Below are positions 48,294 through 59,594 of a DNA stretch of 64,000 bases, piece after piece. This DNA is from Multifurca ochricompacta (taxonomy: Eukaryota > Basidiomycota > Agaricomycetes > Russulales > Russulaceae). The stretch is taken from NCBI GenBank assembly GCA_022496185.1, contig WTXG01000014.1:372001-436000 (forward strand), in the 5' to 3' direction. A program made the position numbers and the translations under genes. The number at the start of each line of letters is the position of its first letter. Position 1 is the stretch's first letter. Below the pieces are notes generated by a model, which saw only the letters and a program-made list of their open reading frames with translations, searched no databases and had not been told where the DNA came from.

Positions 48294-49980
48294 TCAAAAA
48301 TCACCACCTAGAGCATCTTCTTCCTCTATTTCGCCTTCTTGGATCTCCTTCGCCAACTCTTTCTCCCGCTCCCGAGCACCTTCGGCATCTGCGAGATCCT
48401 TCCGATGTGCATTGAGTGGAAAGCGCATTGCCTACAGAAAAGTGAATCCTCGCTCAAGACGCGTGCCGGATAGGCAGCATACCTTGACACTCTGATTGTG
48501 CAGCTCCAAGCAATACCCAATGCGACGCGAGTACATCTCGCTAACCTCGGGCCCATATCCCGTTTTCTGTCCGCCACACTCCATCCAGCCCTTCTCATGC
48601 ACGATGCGACCCTCAATGACACCATCACGAATCGCCTTTCCAACAATGTACTCTGCGTCCTCCTCAGAGTCGAGATGTAATTTGACGCATATGTCACGCA
48701 GCGAAATACGGGAGTAGGAAAGCGAGAGACGGCGAATGCCCGTCTTGATCACGTTCTGTCGGAGGCGCGCGACGAGCGTGTAGGTCTTGTCTGCCTCGAA
48801 GCCTGCGGAGTGTGTCGAGAGCGTAGATTGGAACTGCGAAAGCGAGCCAGTACGGACAGCTAAAAGGTGTCAACGGGAGGAACCTATGCTAAAAGGCGGG
48901 GAGCTCGCCTTTCACAATATCAAAGTATCCACGTAGTGCCTTTTCGAGAACTGGATGCCGGAAGAGGCTACGTTCAGGAATGTCACCCATGAGAAGCTCC
49001 ACCACAACAAAGAGTTTATGCACGGCTTGGTAGAATCCCGGCGCAAGTTTCGGTGCCGGCGCGCGGCGGATAGCTTGTTGCAAGTTGGTGTGTGCCGCGG
49101 TGTAATCAAGCTGTACGGCCTTGATACGGCCCAGATAATAGTGATAACGAGCATACTGTGAGTTGGGAGCCGAAGCTGGAAAATTGGTTTTTGAGATGAG
49201 CTTGTCGGCTTGGTCGTAGAGACTGTAATGAAGATAACTGCGGAGAAGACGATTGATGAGGGAAGCTTGGGTTTCATCATCATGACGAAGAGATGCAGTC
49301 CGTTGAGCTGCAAGAAATAGGCTAAATGAAAGGTCATCAGCGAGTAGGAGGTGACGAGGAGATCAGAGTACTGACGGTCGTGCATCGGAGAGGTCTCCAC
49401 CGAGCTCATACGCCCGCTCAAGTGCAAACCAAACCCTGGCTGCAATCGGATCCAAGCTTCGACGGTTCAAAGACTGTATCTTCTGCACTGTCTCATTGGC
49501 AAGGTCGATGGCGTCAGAGTAGGTGCTCGGAGAAGTGAGGAGATGGTGCAGAATGAGAAGGCGGAAATAGATCTCAGTTTCAGGTACAGTTTCCAATGGT
49601 GGTTTAAGCAAAGAAGTAGCGTCAATCTCCATATATTCATCTAGAGCAGGTGCGACGGGGAGCCACAAGAGCAGTGAAGACCTAACCTGAGAGTCTGCAG
49701 AAGATGAAAAGGGAAGGACCTTCAAAGAAAACTAATTACACGTACCTTGAGGGTATACTTCTGAAATGGCATCCCAAAGCGCTTTATTATCTAGGCGTTT
49801 CCGGAGTGCGGTCAGTGAGCGCAACACCCGGATGGTAAACCTAGGTTCGAGTGTGGACACCGCTCTCTCGATGAGCGTGACGTTAGATTTTATTTCGGAT
49901 ACAGGTGATAGCGGGGTTAGTGGAACATCGTCTTTAGCATCACTTTTGCTCTTCGCGTCTTTCATTTCGACGTCGGCCAT
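48294..49980 (-). CDS. rpn3: 26S proteasome regulatory subunit Rpn3 (PSMD3)
   Basis: This is a lid subunit of the 26S proteasome. MADVEMKDAKSKSDAKDD opens the protein; then come ISEVYPQ, SLLLWLPVAPALDEYMEI, EIYFRLLILHHLLTS, RVWFALERAYEL, a TPR/PCI-type solenoid (SQYARYHYYLGRIKAVQLDY, NLQQAIRRAPAP, GFYQAVHKLFVVVELLMGDI) and FRHPVLEKALRGYFDIVK. The PCI winged-helix part is GIRRLSLSYSRISLRDICVK, EDAEYIVGKAIRDGVIEGRI and SRRIGYCLELHNQSVK. It ends in a basic/acidic helix and LGGDF. Between FDIVK and AVRTGSLSQFQ the frame is kept only by an intron with a GC donor (AAAG|GCGAGC at 48908) and acceptor at 48860, 49 nt long. The length is normal for the family. Confidence 0.93.
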
Positions 49981-50117
49981 GGCGAGTATTGTGGTATGGT
50001 ACGGTACGGGGGCAATCACAATCACTTTCAGTCGGGACGCGTCAACCTACGACGCGTCACTCCTTTTTTGCGATAGGCGCTAGCAAAATATAAACATATT
50101 CATTGAACCTCCGATGA

Positions 50118-50191
50118 AGACTCGGTAGCTCAGTGGTAGAGCATACGATTGCAGATCGTGCGGTCCCGTGTTCGAACCACGGTCGGGTCTC
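50118..50191 (+). tRNA. tRNA-Cys(GCA)
   Basis: The cloverleaf is clear by eye. Acceptor AGACTCG pairs with CGGGTCT (one G-T pair), the D stem GCTC pairs with GAGC, the anticodon stem is TACGA/TCGTG with the 7-nt loop TTGCAGA (anticodon GCA), and the T arm is CCGTG-TTCGAAC-CACGG. No intron is present. A T-run starts two bases after the gene, a Pol III terminator. It sits between rpn3 and swp1. Confidence 0.96.
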
Positions 50192-50200
50192 CATTTTTTA
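50192..50200 (+). terminator. Pol III T-run terminator of tRNA-Cys
   Basis: Six T bases follow the tRNA 3' end directly, the standard RNA polymerase III stop. Confidence 0.8.
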
Positions 50201-50362
50201 CTATTTATGATTTATTTTTGTTATTTATTTGGTTTGGTTTGGTTTGGTTTATTAGTTATCGCTTATGTCATACATGTTAACGTGGTGTTGGCTACCGCTA
50301 CCAACAGCACCTATTCTTCCTCATTCATCAATAGACAATTCTCGACTATTTTGCCAGCGCAT

Positions 50363-51418
50363 ATGAGTCTTCAATCACTCTTTTTAGTTCTTCTTGGTTA
50401 TATCGCAGCTGTACATGCTGGTCAGCTCACTCTTCGGTCACCCCGTTTGACTGTCCTTGGACCTGATGGTGGTCAGCTGCGTTCAGAGCCGTACGCGAGA
50501 CATCTATACTCCTTCGCTCATACCACATAGAATGACCAAACAGGATTTCCCTCACAAAACGTCCCGATCCCGTCACCTTGGGCGCAAGAGATACCCTCAA
50601 GCTCACCTTCCAAGTCACTGATCAGACGAATGATACTGGCGTTCAACCGCACCAGACCTTCCTGCGTTTCTTCGACTCGACAACCGGAGAGGAGGGCATC
50701 CAGCCCGTCAAAGTCGTACCTTCCGGAAAGGCGAAATTCGAATTGGTGTGGTGTTCGCAATTCGCTTTTTTCCCCTTCACCGTTTTTTACTAACCTCATG
50801 GGTGGTAATCTCCAAAATCAAAACAATACCAAAAAAAAAAGAGTATGGCAAAACCTCCGAGTTCTCTCCCGCCCTCTGGCACCGCACCACTTCACGTCTC
50901 TCTTCTACTCGGCTCTTTTGTGCACAGCCCCGCGGCACTCGACCTCTTCGACCTCCACATCCCGCCATCCGCACCCGCGCCGGTACACCCAGAAGAGTCC
51001 CTCTACCACCTGCTCCCCGAGCTCGCGCATACCTTCCGCTCGGAGCCGAAATTGCCCCCTCGTCCCATCTCAGCGTTCTTCGCCGCGTTGTCCTCAGCCC
51101 ATGGGTTGTCCTCTTTGGACTGGTGCGTGTGGCATCATTGCCCGTTTCTTCTTGCTTGGCTCCTATGGATTGCTCACTATATCTTCATCTCGTTCAAAGT
51201 GGGGTGCCGTGCGCCCGGGCGTGTCGCGCCTCTTCTCACCGAGCGTCCTCTCTTTTGTGCTTTCCCTCACTCTTATCGAGGGCTTGCTACTTTGGTACTG
51301 GATTGAACTTCGTCTCGGACACATCCTCCTGTATGGCTCTGGTGCCGCCGTACTCACAGTCCTCACGGGGAAGCAAGCCCTTGCAGGTATTGCCGCACGC
51401 AGGACTAGTAGCAAGTAG
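50363..51418 (+). CDS. swp1: Oligosaccharyltransferase subunit Swp1/ribophorin II, with an apparent 1-nt deletion
   Basis: A subunit of the ER oligosaccharyltransferase (N-glycosylation). It has a signal peptide (MSLQSLFLVLLGYIAAVHA), a lumenal beta-rich part (QLTLRSPRLTVLGPDGGQLR, SLTKRPDPVTLGARDTLKLT, PHQTFLRFFDSTTGEEGIQP, ALDLFDLHIPPSAP) and C-terminal membrane helices (SAFFAAL, LSPWVVLFGL, FSPSVLSFVLSLTLIEGLLL, LLYGSGAAVLTVLTG). It ends with a basic RRTSSK, a possible ER-retention-like tail. Introns fall at about 50496-50545, 50744-50842 and 51121-51200. At about 51089 the frame slips by one: FFAAL and VLSPWVVLFGL are joined only if one G is added to TTG(G)TCC. Otherwise intact, so an assembly error is likely. 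Confidence 0.88.
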
Positions 51419-51647
51419 TCATGTTGCGCTGGGACCTATCTCAAAATGCATCCACTTCTTCCTTGAAATTTCGCTGTCCCGGATCGGAAGGGCCTTACGA
51501 TCCTACAAGTCTATGTACAGACACCTAGTTTGGAGATATTCAATAGTGATGTGCTTAGTCCGTTCGGTACAGATCCCGGACAGCCTCGGGTACCACCCCT
51601 ACGACCTTTGTCAGACTAGTCTTGGCCTGGCTTGGGTATTGAGCCGG

Positions 51648-54030
51648 TTATTTGACAAACTTTTCCGCAGCTAACCGGCGCAGCGGATGGCCCCTGTAAG
51701 TGCTCTTTGCCAGTGGGGCGATCAATGGATGAGCTTCCGTGTTGAAAACATCTGGGATCATTTAACATCTGCTCTCGAGTTGTACTTGCGAAGCACTTAC
51801 AGTCATCGAGACTAATGTGGTCTGGGTCATCAAATGTAAGGTACCTGCAGGAAGCATTGAATCAACTTAACCGTGGGTTATGGAGACGAGCGCACAGGTA
51901 CTTTAGTACTTCTGCAAACCAGAAGCTTTGGGTCTCATCACCCTTGGTCGTTGCTTTGCTATTGACGTCTTTGATGCCCGCAAAGCCCGTCGACACGTTG
52001 AGATACGTGTTGAAATTTTTAACAGCGCTCCTGGCGCGATCTATGTATGTGGGATTTCCGGTCACACGCCAAGCGTAGAAGTTACTTTCCAGGACTTCTG
52101 GGCGTTGAACATAACCTGCGCCGGTGATGTAGTAACCATGCTGGCTGTAGAACTGGAGTTGACTCCTCGGGACGTCGTCGGTGCTTCCCGTGTAACCACC
52201 ATCGGAAGATGCGAAGGCGAATGTGTCTGGACCAATCCCGGTGCTAAGGTAGCCCGCCCACGCGAGCCCGGTTGATAAAGCTAAAGCAAGACTATAAACT
52301 ATTTGCTCACGCGTCCCCAATGTAGGTGTTCCAACAAGCATCATTTAGCTGGAGGGCCAAACTGACGATGGTGTCGTTGTTAACCAGTTTGCCACCTGAA
52401 TCGTCATGGATATCTATGACACTGGGGTTCTACTTGCCATAGCTGTGTCTCACCCAGTAGCCAGTTCCCTGCGTGGAAACAAGCAAGATGAGAACCCACG
52501 TGCCGAATCAACCCCCGATCATCCAAGTCCGCTAAGTACACATGATGACCAACAGTGGACTCCTACTCAGCGCATTCGTCTATTAGTGCGGAGCGCTCAA
52601 TATGGATGAGGCTTACTTTCATTAAATACTTGATGGACGAGTCGACAGCTGTAACCCAAGTGTCCACGAAGGCGCCGTCGTCCGTATTCGAAAGGCGAGC
52701 ATACTTAATCAGATATTCGAAGTAGCTATCCGAGCCACCACCCCAGGTCTGTGGAAAGGAGATTGGTTGAACTCAAGTCTAATGAAATGACGCACGACAT
52801 ATCCTCCGACGGGCTCACCCGTGGAAGGGTTAATGCGCTGTGCAGGAAGACCTGCCACGAAGGTTAGGGGACACTGCGGCCTGGCCACCCTGAGGCTCAC
52901 CTGGGAGTGGCGCAGGCTTGATGATAGCTAGAGTCAACCAGCGCACACAAATAACGTCAGACCTACGTTGTTCGCTATTTTCAAGGCTGCTGCCTCTGCG
53001 AGTTTACGGTATCTATCATCTCCGGTATACTGGCTCAGGCGTGCCCACTCCAGGGTTAGCTAAGGGTGGTAGGAGGTGAGTTGCGCCATCTGCACGCTGA
53101 AGGATACCGCGTACCGTCCCTGCTTCAGCGATGTTGGACTACACAGAAGTCGTCAAAACGAGTATAGAGAGGAAGACAAACTTCACGTTATCTTTAACAG
53201 GCGAGCTCGTATTAAAGTTCACATAGCCATAAGGTATGGCACCGCCCTGAAGCGACTGGGATTGGTACTGATGGATCTCAAAGAGTCAAAAGTAAGGCAC
53301 CGACCCGGGTCCAGGCGACAGAGAGCTTATCGGCGAGTTGCTTTGCCCTGTCCACCAGGAATAAATACCTCTGCCCGCTGAGTTCGTACGCGCTCAGAAG
53401 TCCCCCAATGTATCGAATGGTGCTTTCGAACACGCTTGAAAACAATCCAAGTAAGTGCAGACTAGTTGGAGAGCAGTGCGATGCGCGGCTGTGTATGTAT
53501 AACATCGACGACTATACCTAACAGTAGCCGGGGTGTTGGACTTTGAAAAGTCAATAGTCTGAACGTGTCCAAGTGCTTCTTCGAAATAGTCCTGTAGGTA
53601 GTTTTCCATGAGCATGAGGAGAAAATTTTGGACGACTCGGTGTAGGCTCACGGTCAAACCCATGATATGCTAGAAAAAGACGAGGGGATTAGAAGGCAAG
53701 AAGTTTTATGAGTCATACCATGGTGGGCATGGCATCAACTATTGTAGCACCCCAACCGTTACGCGGGTCCAAGGGTCTTCGACTCGAAGGAGCGACTTGG
53801 TCGTGACCGAACGCGTATGTCCTGTCACGAAACGAAGTGAAATTTGGTAAACTGATCCGACGCCCGACACACACTGACCGATATGCGTCATAACTACTGT
53901 TAAATATGGCGATCACATTTTCACGATCCCGTGTTGTATCATAAGGGAATGTAAGATTAGGATTTTGTACCTGTACGGCCCAGGCGGTGACAGGTATGAA
54001 GGCTAGCACAAGAGCTGACACGGATATCAT
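51648..54030 (-). CDS. Secreted GH47 class I alpha-mannosidase, copy A
   Basis: Signal peptide MISVSALVLAFIPVTAWA, then YAFGHDQVAPSSRRP, NGWGATIVDAMPTMV, DYFEEALGHVQTIDFSKS, SVFESTIRYIGGLLSAYELS, a WTRV/GQSIPYGYVNFNTSSP block, LEWARLSQYTGDDRYRKLAE, TWGGGSDSYFEYLIKYARLS, GNWLLG|GKLVNNDTIV with NDACWNTY, RPEVLESNFYAWRVTGNPTY, ETQSFWFAEVLKYL with YLTFDDPDHISLDD, and VFNTEAHPL near the end. These are the GH47 blocks in order, so the (alpha/alpha)7 barrel is complete. Family members trim alpha-1,2-mannose; a signal peptide without a TM anchor suggests secretion, unlike ER mannosidase I. Many introns (about 12) sit at positions matching copy B. It is the downstream copy of a tandem pair and converges with swp1. 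Confidence 0.88.
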
Positions 54031-54148
54031 ATATATAAGATAAGGGAAGAGGGAGAGGAAGAGAGAGAAGGGTATGATATGGGTATACTGGTTTACGAGA
54101 CCATCTTAAGCCAAACGTAAATGGTGTAGATATCTCCTTAAATGTTTT

Positions 54149-56595
54149 TCACAGGAAGCCAAGCTTAAGGTTAAGGCCAAGAGACAGAGGGCTTACGGCG
54201 GGTAACGGTCCCGGCCGCAAGACAAACTTGTTAGTAGTCGAAGGGATGAGTTGGCCACTGCCGTAGGTTGACTCGGCTTTTGTAGCTAACAACGGATGTG
54301 CCCCGGTATTAAAGACATCTGGAAATCATATTAAGATGTGCTCCCCCTGAACCCATAGAAAGAATAAAAGTTCACAGTCGTCGAGGCTGATATGGCTTGG
54401 GTCATCAAAGGTGAGGTATCTATAAGCACAGAGGTCATCTATGCTGAGCTGGTATTAGGGAACGAGGATCCCACTTACAGATACTTAAGCACTTCCGCAA
54501 ACCAGAAGCTCTCAGTTACATCAAGTTTTCCGGTCTGGGGGTCGTTCACGTCAAAGATCCCAGTAAAGCCCGTTGGTGTAGACAAAAAGGTTTGGAAACT
54601 GGCGACTGCACTCTGTGCACGTTGTAGATAAACAGGGTCGCCCGTAACACGCCAAGCATAAAAGTTACTCTCCAACACTTCAGGGCGCTGGACATAGACT
54701 GCATCAGTGATGTAGTAACCGTGCTCCTGGTAAAAAGCTATCTGATCGTCGGAGGGATTGCTACCTCCAGTGAAGTTCCCGTCTGAGGAAATATATGCGA
54801 ATGCTTCTGGGCCGATCTTGGTTCTAGATCAAATTCAGCTACGAAGATGATTCCATCGTACGACGAAAAATACATACGCATCACCCGCGTACGTGTTCCA
54901 ACAGGCATCGTTCAGCTGCAAAGCGAGGTTGACAATCGTGTCGTTACTAGTCAGCTTCCCACCTGGCGCAGTTGCGTTGGTTCCGTGATTAGCAGCAAGG
55001 ACAAGGACAAAGCGGTATTACCAAGCAACCAATTTCCAGCGTAGAAGCAGGCAAGATGTGATCCCACATGACGGATACGTCTTTCATCATCAAAATCTGC
55101 CAAGTAGACATGATTTCCTATGGTTGAAGTCTACACGGTTGTGAGCGGTAAGTGTAACACCGTGGGTAAGCATAATCCAGCTGACCTTGACCAGAATTTT
55201 GATCGAGGAATCAACTGCGGTCAACCAGGAATCTGCGAAGACGTTGTTGTTTGTGTTTGATAGTTGTGCGTACTTGATAAGATATTCGAAATAGCTATCA
55301 GACCCCCCTCCCCAAGTCTGGGACAAAATCATTCAGCCAGCATTTACGCTTTTCAAACCCGATTGGCATACCACATATCCGCCAACAGGGTCACCGGTGC
55401 CAGGGTATATTCCTTGTCCAGGAAGGTCTGGATATGGATATGCTTAGATTGAATCTTCTACTATCCGCGAAAAACCTACAGGGAAGAGGCGTAGGCTAAA
55501 TGACGCATTAGACGTGGATAATTGAGTGCCGGAAAGTGCTCATTCTACTTACGTTGTCCGCTATTTTGAGCACCGAACCCTCCGCTAACTTCCTGTAAGT
55601 GTCGTTACCGGTATATTCGCTCAGACGGGACCACTCTAGCGTAAGCTACAGGTATAGTGGTGAGCCCAGTCCGTGCAACCTAATCAACGTTGTGACGCAC
55701 CGTCCCAGCCTCGGCAATGTTTGACTGAGAATGGATGTCAGATCACGTTACGACCGTCTGACAGAGACAAACCGTTTGAATGATAGGCCGGTTGGTACTG
55801 AAGTTTATAGAGTCGAACGGAATGGCATTGTCCTAGATCATTGTGATGTCAGTGAGGTGACCCATGGTCACCAAAGTGTACTTACTCGAGACCAGCCAAG
55901 TGAAAGGCGGTCAGCAAGTTGCTTCGCTTTATCGATTAAAAAGGAGTGCTGCTTCCCGCTGAGCTCATACGCGCTGATAAGTCCCCCTAGGTAATGAATG
56001 GTACTCTCGAAAATGCTGTCAGAAGTCATCAGTAGCGTTCATACTTTGTTCATTTAGTAAATTACCTGACGAGGTGGGGGGTTTCGATTTCGTGAAGTCA
56101 ATGGTTTGAGTGAAATTGAGCGCCTCTTCGAAGAAGTCCTGTATGATTGATGATGCCGTCATACAATGCGGGAGAGAGCGAGCAAAATACAATTACAGTT
56201 AAATTCATGATATACTGGAATCTTGGGGTGAGCTCAGAACCACATTTAAAGACACCCTTACACACCATGGTGGACATCGCATCTACGATGGTAGCACCCC
56301 ACCCATTCTGAAAGTCCGACGGCCTTTGACTTAATGGCTCAACCTCGTCGTGGCCGAAAGCGAAGCTCCTATGGTATACATCACAAACCCAGCTCCAGTA
56401 ACGACGGTGCAGGTGTATGTTGTGTGCGTACCTGTATGCATTGTAGCTCTGGTTGAAGATCCTGACAACTGAGTCGCGATCTGCAGCCGCACTCGAGGGG
56501 ACCTCGAGACCAGGAAGTTGGACATAGCCTGCCTGAACGACAGCAGGGGCAGAAACAAGACAAATGGCGAAGAGTTTCAAGTAAGCCCCCCGCAT
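54149..56595 (-). CDS. Secreted GH47 class I alpha-mannosidase, copy B
   Basis: Signal peptide MRGAYLKLFAICLVSAPAVV, then ADRDSVVRIFNQSYNAYR, SFAFGHDEVEPLSQRPSD, NGWGATIVDAMSTMV, DFFEEALNFTQTIDFTKS, SIFESTIHYLGGLISAYELS, LEWSRLSEYTGNDTYRKLAE, TWGGGSDSYFEYLIKYAQLS, GNWLLG|GKLTSNDTIV with LNDACWNTYAGDA, RPEVLESNFYAWRVTGDPVY, SFWFAEVLKYL, YLTFDDPSHISLDD and VFNTGAHPL. The C-terminal tail is longer than in copy A and ends in a Leu-rich stretch. Gene order, intron positions and sequence show a tandem duplication, but the copies differ at many positions, so it is not recent. Both are minus strand with only about 120 bp between them, perhaps sharing promoter elements. Confidence 0.88.
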
Positions 56596-57258
56596 GACAA
56601 AAGAACAGGTAGCAGTCGGGTAGGGAAGACACGGCCATGGCACCTGGATAAATCATTTTATATTCATGAAGTGCAATGGTCAGCTAGACCATGGGCAAAA
56701 CTTGCGAACAGGGCGGAACGAAGCAAGGAACCTGTTCGGATCCCATGGGACCCTACCGAAGTTCCATCTCTATAGGTTACTCTCGGGTGAGCCTGCTAGT
56801 TTCATGATACAAATTTCGGCAAAGGAGCCCTCAAGAGCGTTGAACATGCTTCTTGAACATGAGTCCTCATGGCTCGTATTATGTCTAAATAAAGAAAAAC
56901 TTGGAACACGTCACCCGGTGATCTTTTGAACCATGTGCCGCTCGCTACATACTACTAAGAAATACGACTAAAAAATTGGAGATAAACCGATATTCTGCAT
57001 GAAATCAATTGTTCGTTAATTAATACAAGAGAATTCGGTTAAATGATTTACGTTGGTTTCAATGGAAGGTATAGAGTCCGTGCTGCCTCATTTATTCATC
57101 AACCCCCTTCAGGTTGTCATCTCCGGCCACAGTCAAAGGATGTAATGCCATTCAAGGTAGTATTGAAAAATGGGTATTCGTTTTATACCACTTACATTCC
57201 TAGATTGGGCTTGTTGTATACTGTCCTCATGTGTATAAAAGACAGTATCTTTGATCTA
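56596..57258. other. Intergenic, no gene seen
   Basis: Upstream region of GH47 copy B and 3' region of the CxxC gene. It is AT-rich, and no frame shows domains or splice continuity. Confidence 0.45.
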
Positions 57259-59136
57259 CTAAGCTTCAAGAGTATTCGACATATTCGATGTATTCGACGT
57301 ATCCGAATTGGATCCAACATGGAAGTTTTTCCCTGAGCCTACATTTCTATCTGCAATTGCATGAGGGTCATGAAAAAAATCTTCGTCGCCCATGGGAAAG
57401 ATCTTGTGTCTATGACAGCACAAGTCTTCGTTACCGCGTGCCCTCAACAAAGATACTCAAGGCACACCTTTCTTTCGCGTGGGACACCAGGCCATTGAAC
57501 GTGAACCATCTCTGCACATGACTGTCGCCGGTCCGCGACAACCGCGGCGGTGTTGGCTTAAGAGTTCTGTATCGGCAATGGCGACAAGCAAATGTCTTCG
57601 TTTGCCTTATCTCTTTCGCTTCATTGTTGCGAGACGAGTACCACGCGAATGATCCCGCCTCATACAGATGATCGACTGTCATAATAGCAGTCTCGCTCCT
57701 AAAAATCAGTGTGACTTTCATTATATCATGTCTATGGCAATGACCAGCCTAGAAACAGGGAAGTTAGAAGAGGAAGGAGACCTCAAGCACAAAATGACGG
57801 GATACCAGGCGCTCGAAGTCCATCACAATTGGTGAATCGCATGAGTTGCATACAAATCTTGCACCGAAGCGTTGGAGTTGCTCCCTCGTCTCTGGATTTT
57901 CTGCCTCGAGCACAGTCAGGTCAAGGGCTTGTGAAAGCACCGCTATGGCCTGCGAGCGAGCGAGCTTATATTTATTAGCGATTGTCAGACCAAACTCGTA
58001 CCTTCTGATCAGGGGCGAATTGCTCAGCCTTCCACTTCCTCTTCGCTGCCCCCTTTTTTGGACGACCTATACACTGGTGCACGCATGCCTCGCGAAATTC
58101 TAGTGATTGCGGGGTACCATACTGCTTTGGCGTATCGTGGCATAAAGTGCATATAAAACGAGATGTGACTCGCTCAGCAGGATGGAGGACCCTCGTCGAT
58201 GCGCTTTTCCAGTTTGGTCGTCCCAGCATTGCGTCAAACTTTCCCAGCGCAGTGTCCACCCATCTCTTGAGATCTTTACTGATCATGCCACCTATGAGTT
58301 TGGAACGTTTTAACTCGGATTCTAGGGCGTGCTGAGCTTTAGCGGGGTTTGATAAGGAGGAACGGCTTGTATCCGATGAAAACGGTGTCGCGTCTTCTCG
58401 ATCTTGTAGGGTTTTGACGATGGGGAGCTCCCGAAACTCGGCCAAAGTGGGAACAGCGGCATAGCACTTGTCATCGACGAGGTCATTGTAGTGCCGAGTC
58501 ATAACCGCTCTTCTAATCTGCTGGGCATGCGCCTTCTGTCTACGTCTTTTGTTCTCCAGCTGAGAAAGAATTTCAACATCGATTTTTGCAAGGAGTAAGC
58601 GCACAGCTGTGATTCCGTTACACCGTTACAGCTTTTTCTATTGACGAAAATTTAAAGCATACCACTTTCTGAGATCATCTCCAGGCGCGCATTGTGGCTT
58701 CGGTGCAAAGAGCAGTAAGTGGGGCTATTCAGAAGATCTTGCAGACTCCAACCGGTTTCGGCTGCTAGACCCCGAGAGCTAGACCAAAGGTTGAGTCGGG
58801 CGAAGAGCAGAGACGATAAAGAGGTCCAACACCCACAAATCCATATTTAAACCCCTTATGACTCGGTATTGATAGCACCACTGTTGGCTCCATTCATAAA
58901 GAGGCTTTGCATGCTACAATCCAGTCGGCAAAAACCACACTGCATGAATATTTGAGCACGGACCTCGAGTGCTTGATGCTGGCGACGGATATCAGACTCA
59001 AGGAGCTGATGCGCACCATCAGCGCAAGGATTATAGTTGTTAGTGCAAAAGAACTTGCCTGTAAGTATTCTTCCTGAGATGTGCCCCCCGCGATCATTTC
59101 TTCATACTCCGTTCTTGCTTTTTCCAAGTCGGTCAA
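57259..59136 (-). CDS. Unknown protein with three CxxC zinc-ribbon-like motifs
   Basis: I do not recognise a named family. Exons read: TDLEKARTEYEEMIAGGTSQ, LLESDIRRQHQALEVRAQ (coiled coil), AETGWSLQDLLNSPTYCSLH, then a long exon KIDVEILSQLENKRRRQKAH with MTRHYNDLVDDKCYAAVPTL, KDLKRWVDTALGKFDAMLG and RFICTLCHDTPKQYGTPQSL. Later exons give ARFVCNSCDSPIVMDFERLV, MTVDHLYEAGSFAWYSS and TFACRHCRYRTLKPTPP with FNGLVSHAKER, and a Ser/Asn-rich end. CTLC, CNSC and CRHC with downstream His suggest zinc binding. The first intron has a perfect GC donor (CAG|GCAAGT). The 5' end is open: no clear ATG was found, so an upstream exon may be missing. Confidence 0.5.
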
Positions 59137-59236
59137 AAGACCTGATCATTGATTATTGAGTTAGGAGATCAGGCAGGGACCCTGTTGCGAGACCCGAGTA
59201 AATGCACAGTAGTGATAAGGATCATCTTCACACCTA

Positions 59237-59594
59237 GTGATGTTCCAGCCCAGCTTGGCCCAAAAGCCACAGCTTTGGCTCGGCCTGAGGCGGCTCCAGC
59301 TTTCCTGAAGTCTGGGCCATGGCTTTTGGCAGAGAAAATTTATGACATATAACCAGTAGTTATAGTTCAGCTAATCCAAATCTGACTTAGTGTGTTACAT
59401 ATTGCAAAGCTATATCAAAGAAAAAGTTTGAAATGCTGCGATAAACATGATCACGTGACCCAAATCAACCACTTTGTGATCAGATTTCTACTGATTTTGA
59501 CAATTGCTATTGCACTTGTATGTGCTGTTGAAAGCCATGGCCTGAGCCGGCGGCTTTGGCTTTTAGTTTCTCTGAGCTGGGCCAGGCACATCAC
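59237..59594. mobile_element. MITE-like element with ~20-bp TIRs and TA target duplication
   Basis: Left end GTGATGTTCCAGCCCAGCT matches the inverted right end GTGATGTGCCTGGCCCAGCT (minus strand from 59594), about 17 of 20 bases after one gap. TA flanks both sides (59235-59236 and 59595-59596). Both ends also share AAAGCC-rich subterminal sequence in inverse orientation. There is no ORF inside. At about 358 bp this is the structure of a Tc1/mariner-type MITE. Confidence 0.6.

Noticed and set aside
50118..50191. tRNA pseudogene
   Set aside because: All stems pair with only one G-T in the acceptor, the anticodon loop and T loop are normal and a terminator follows, so it looks functional.
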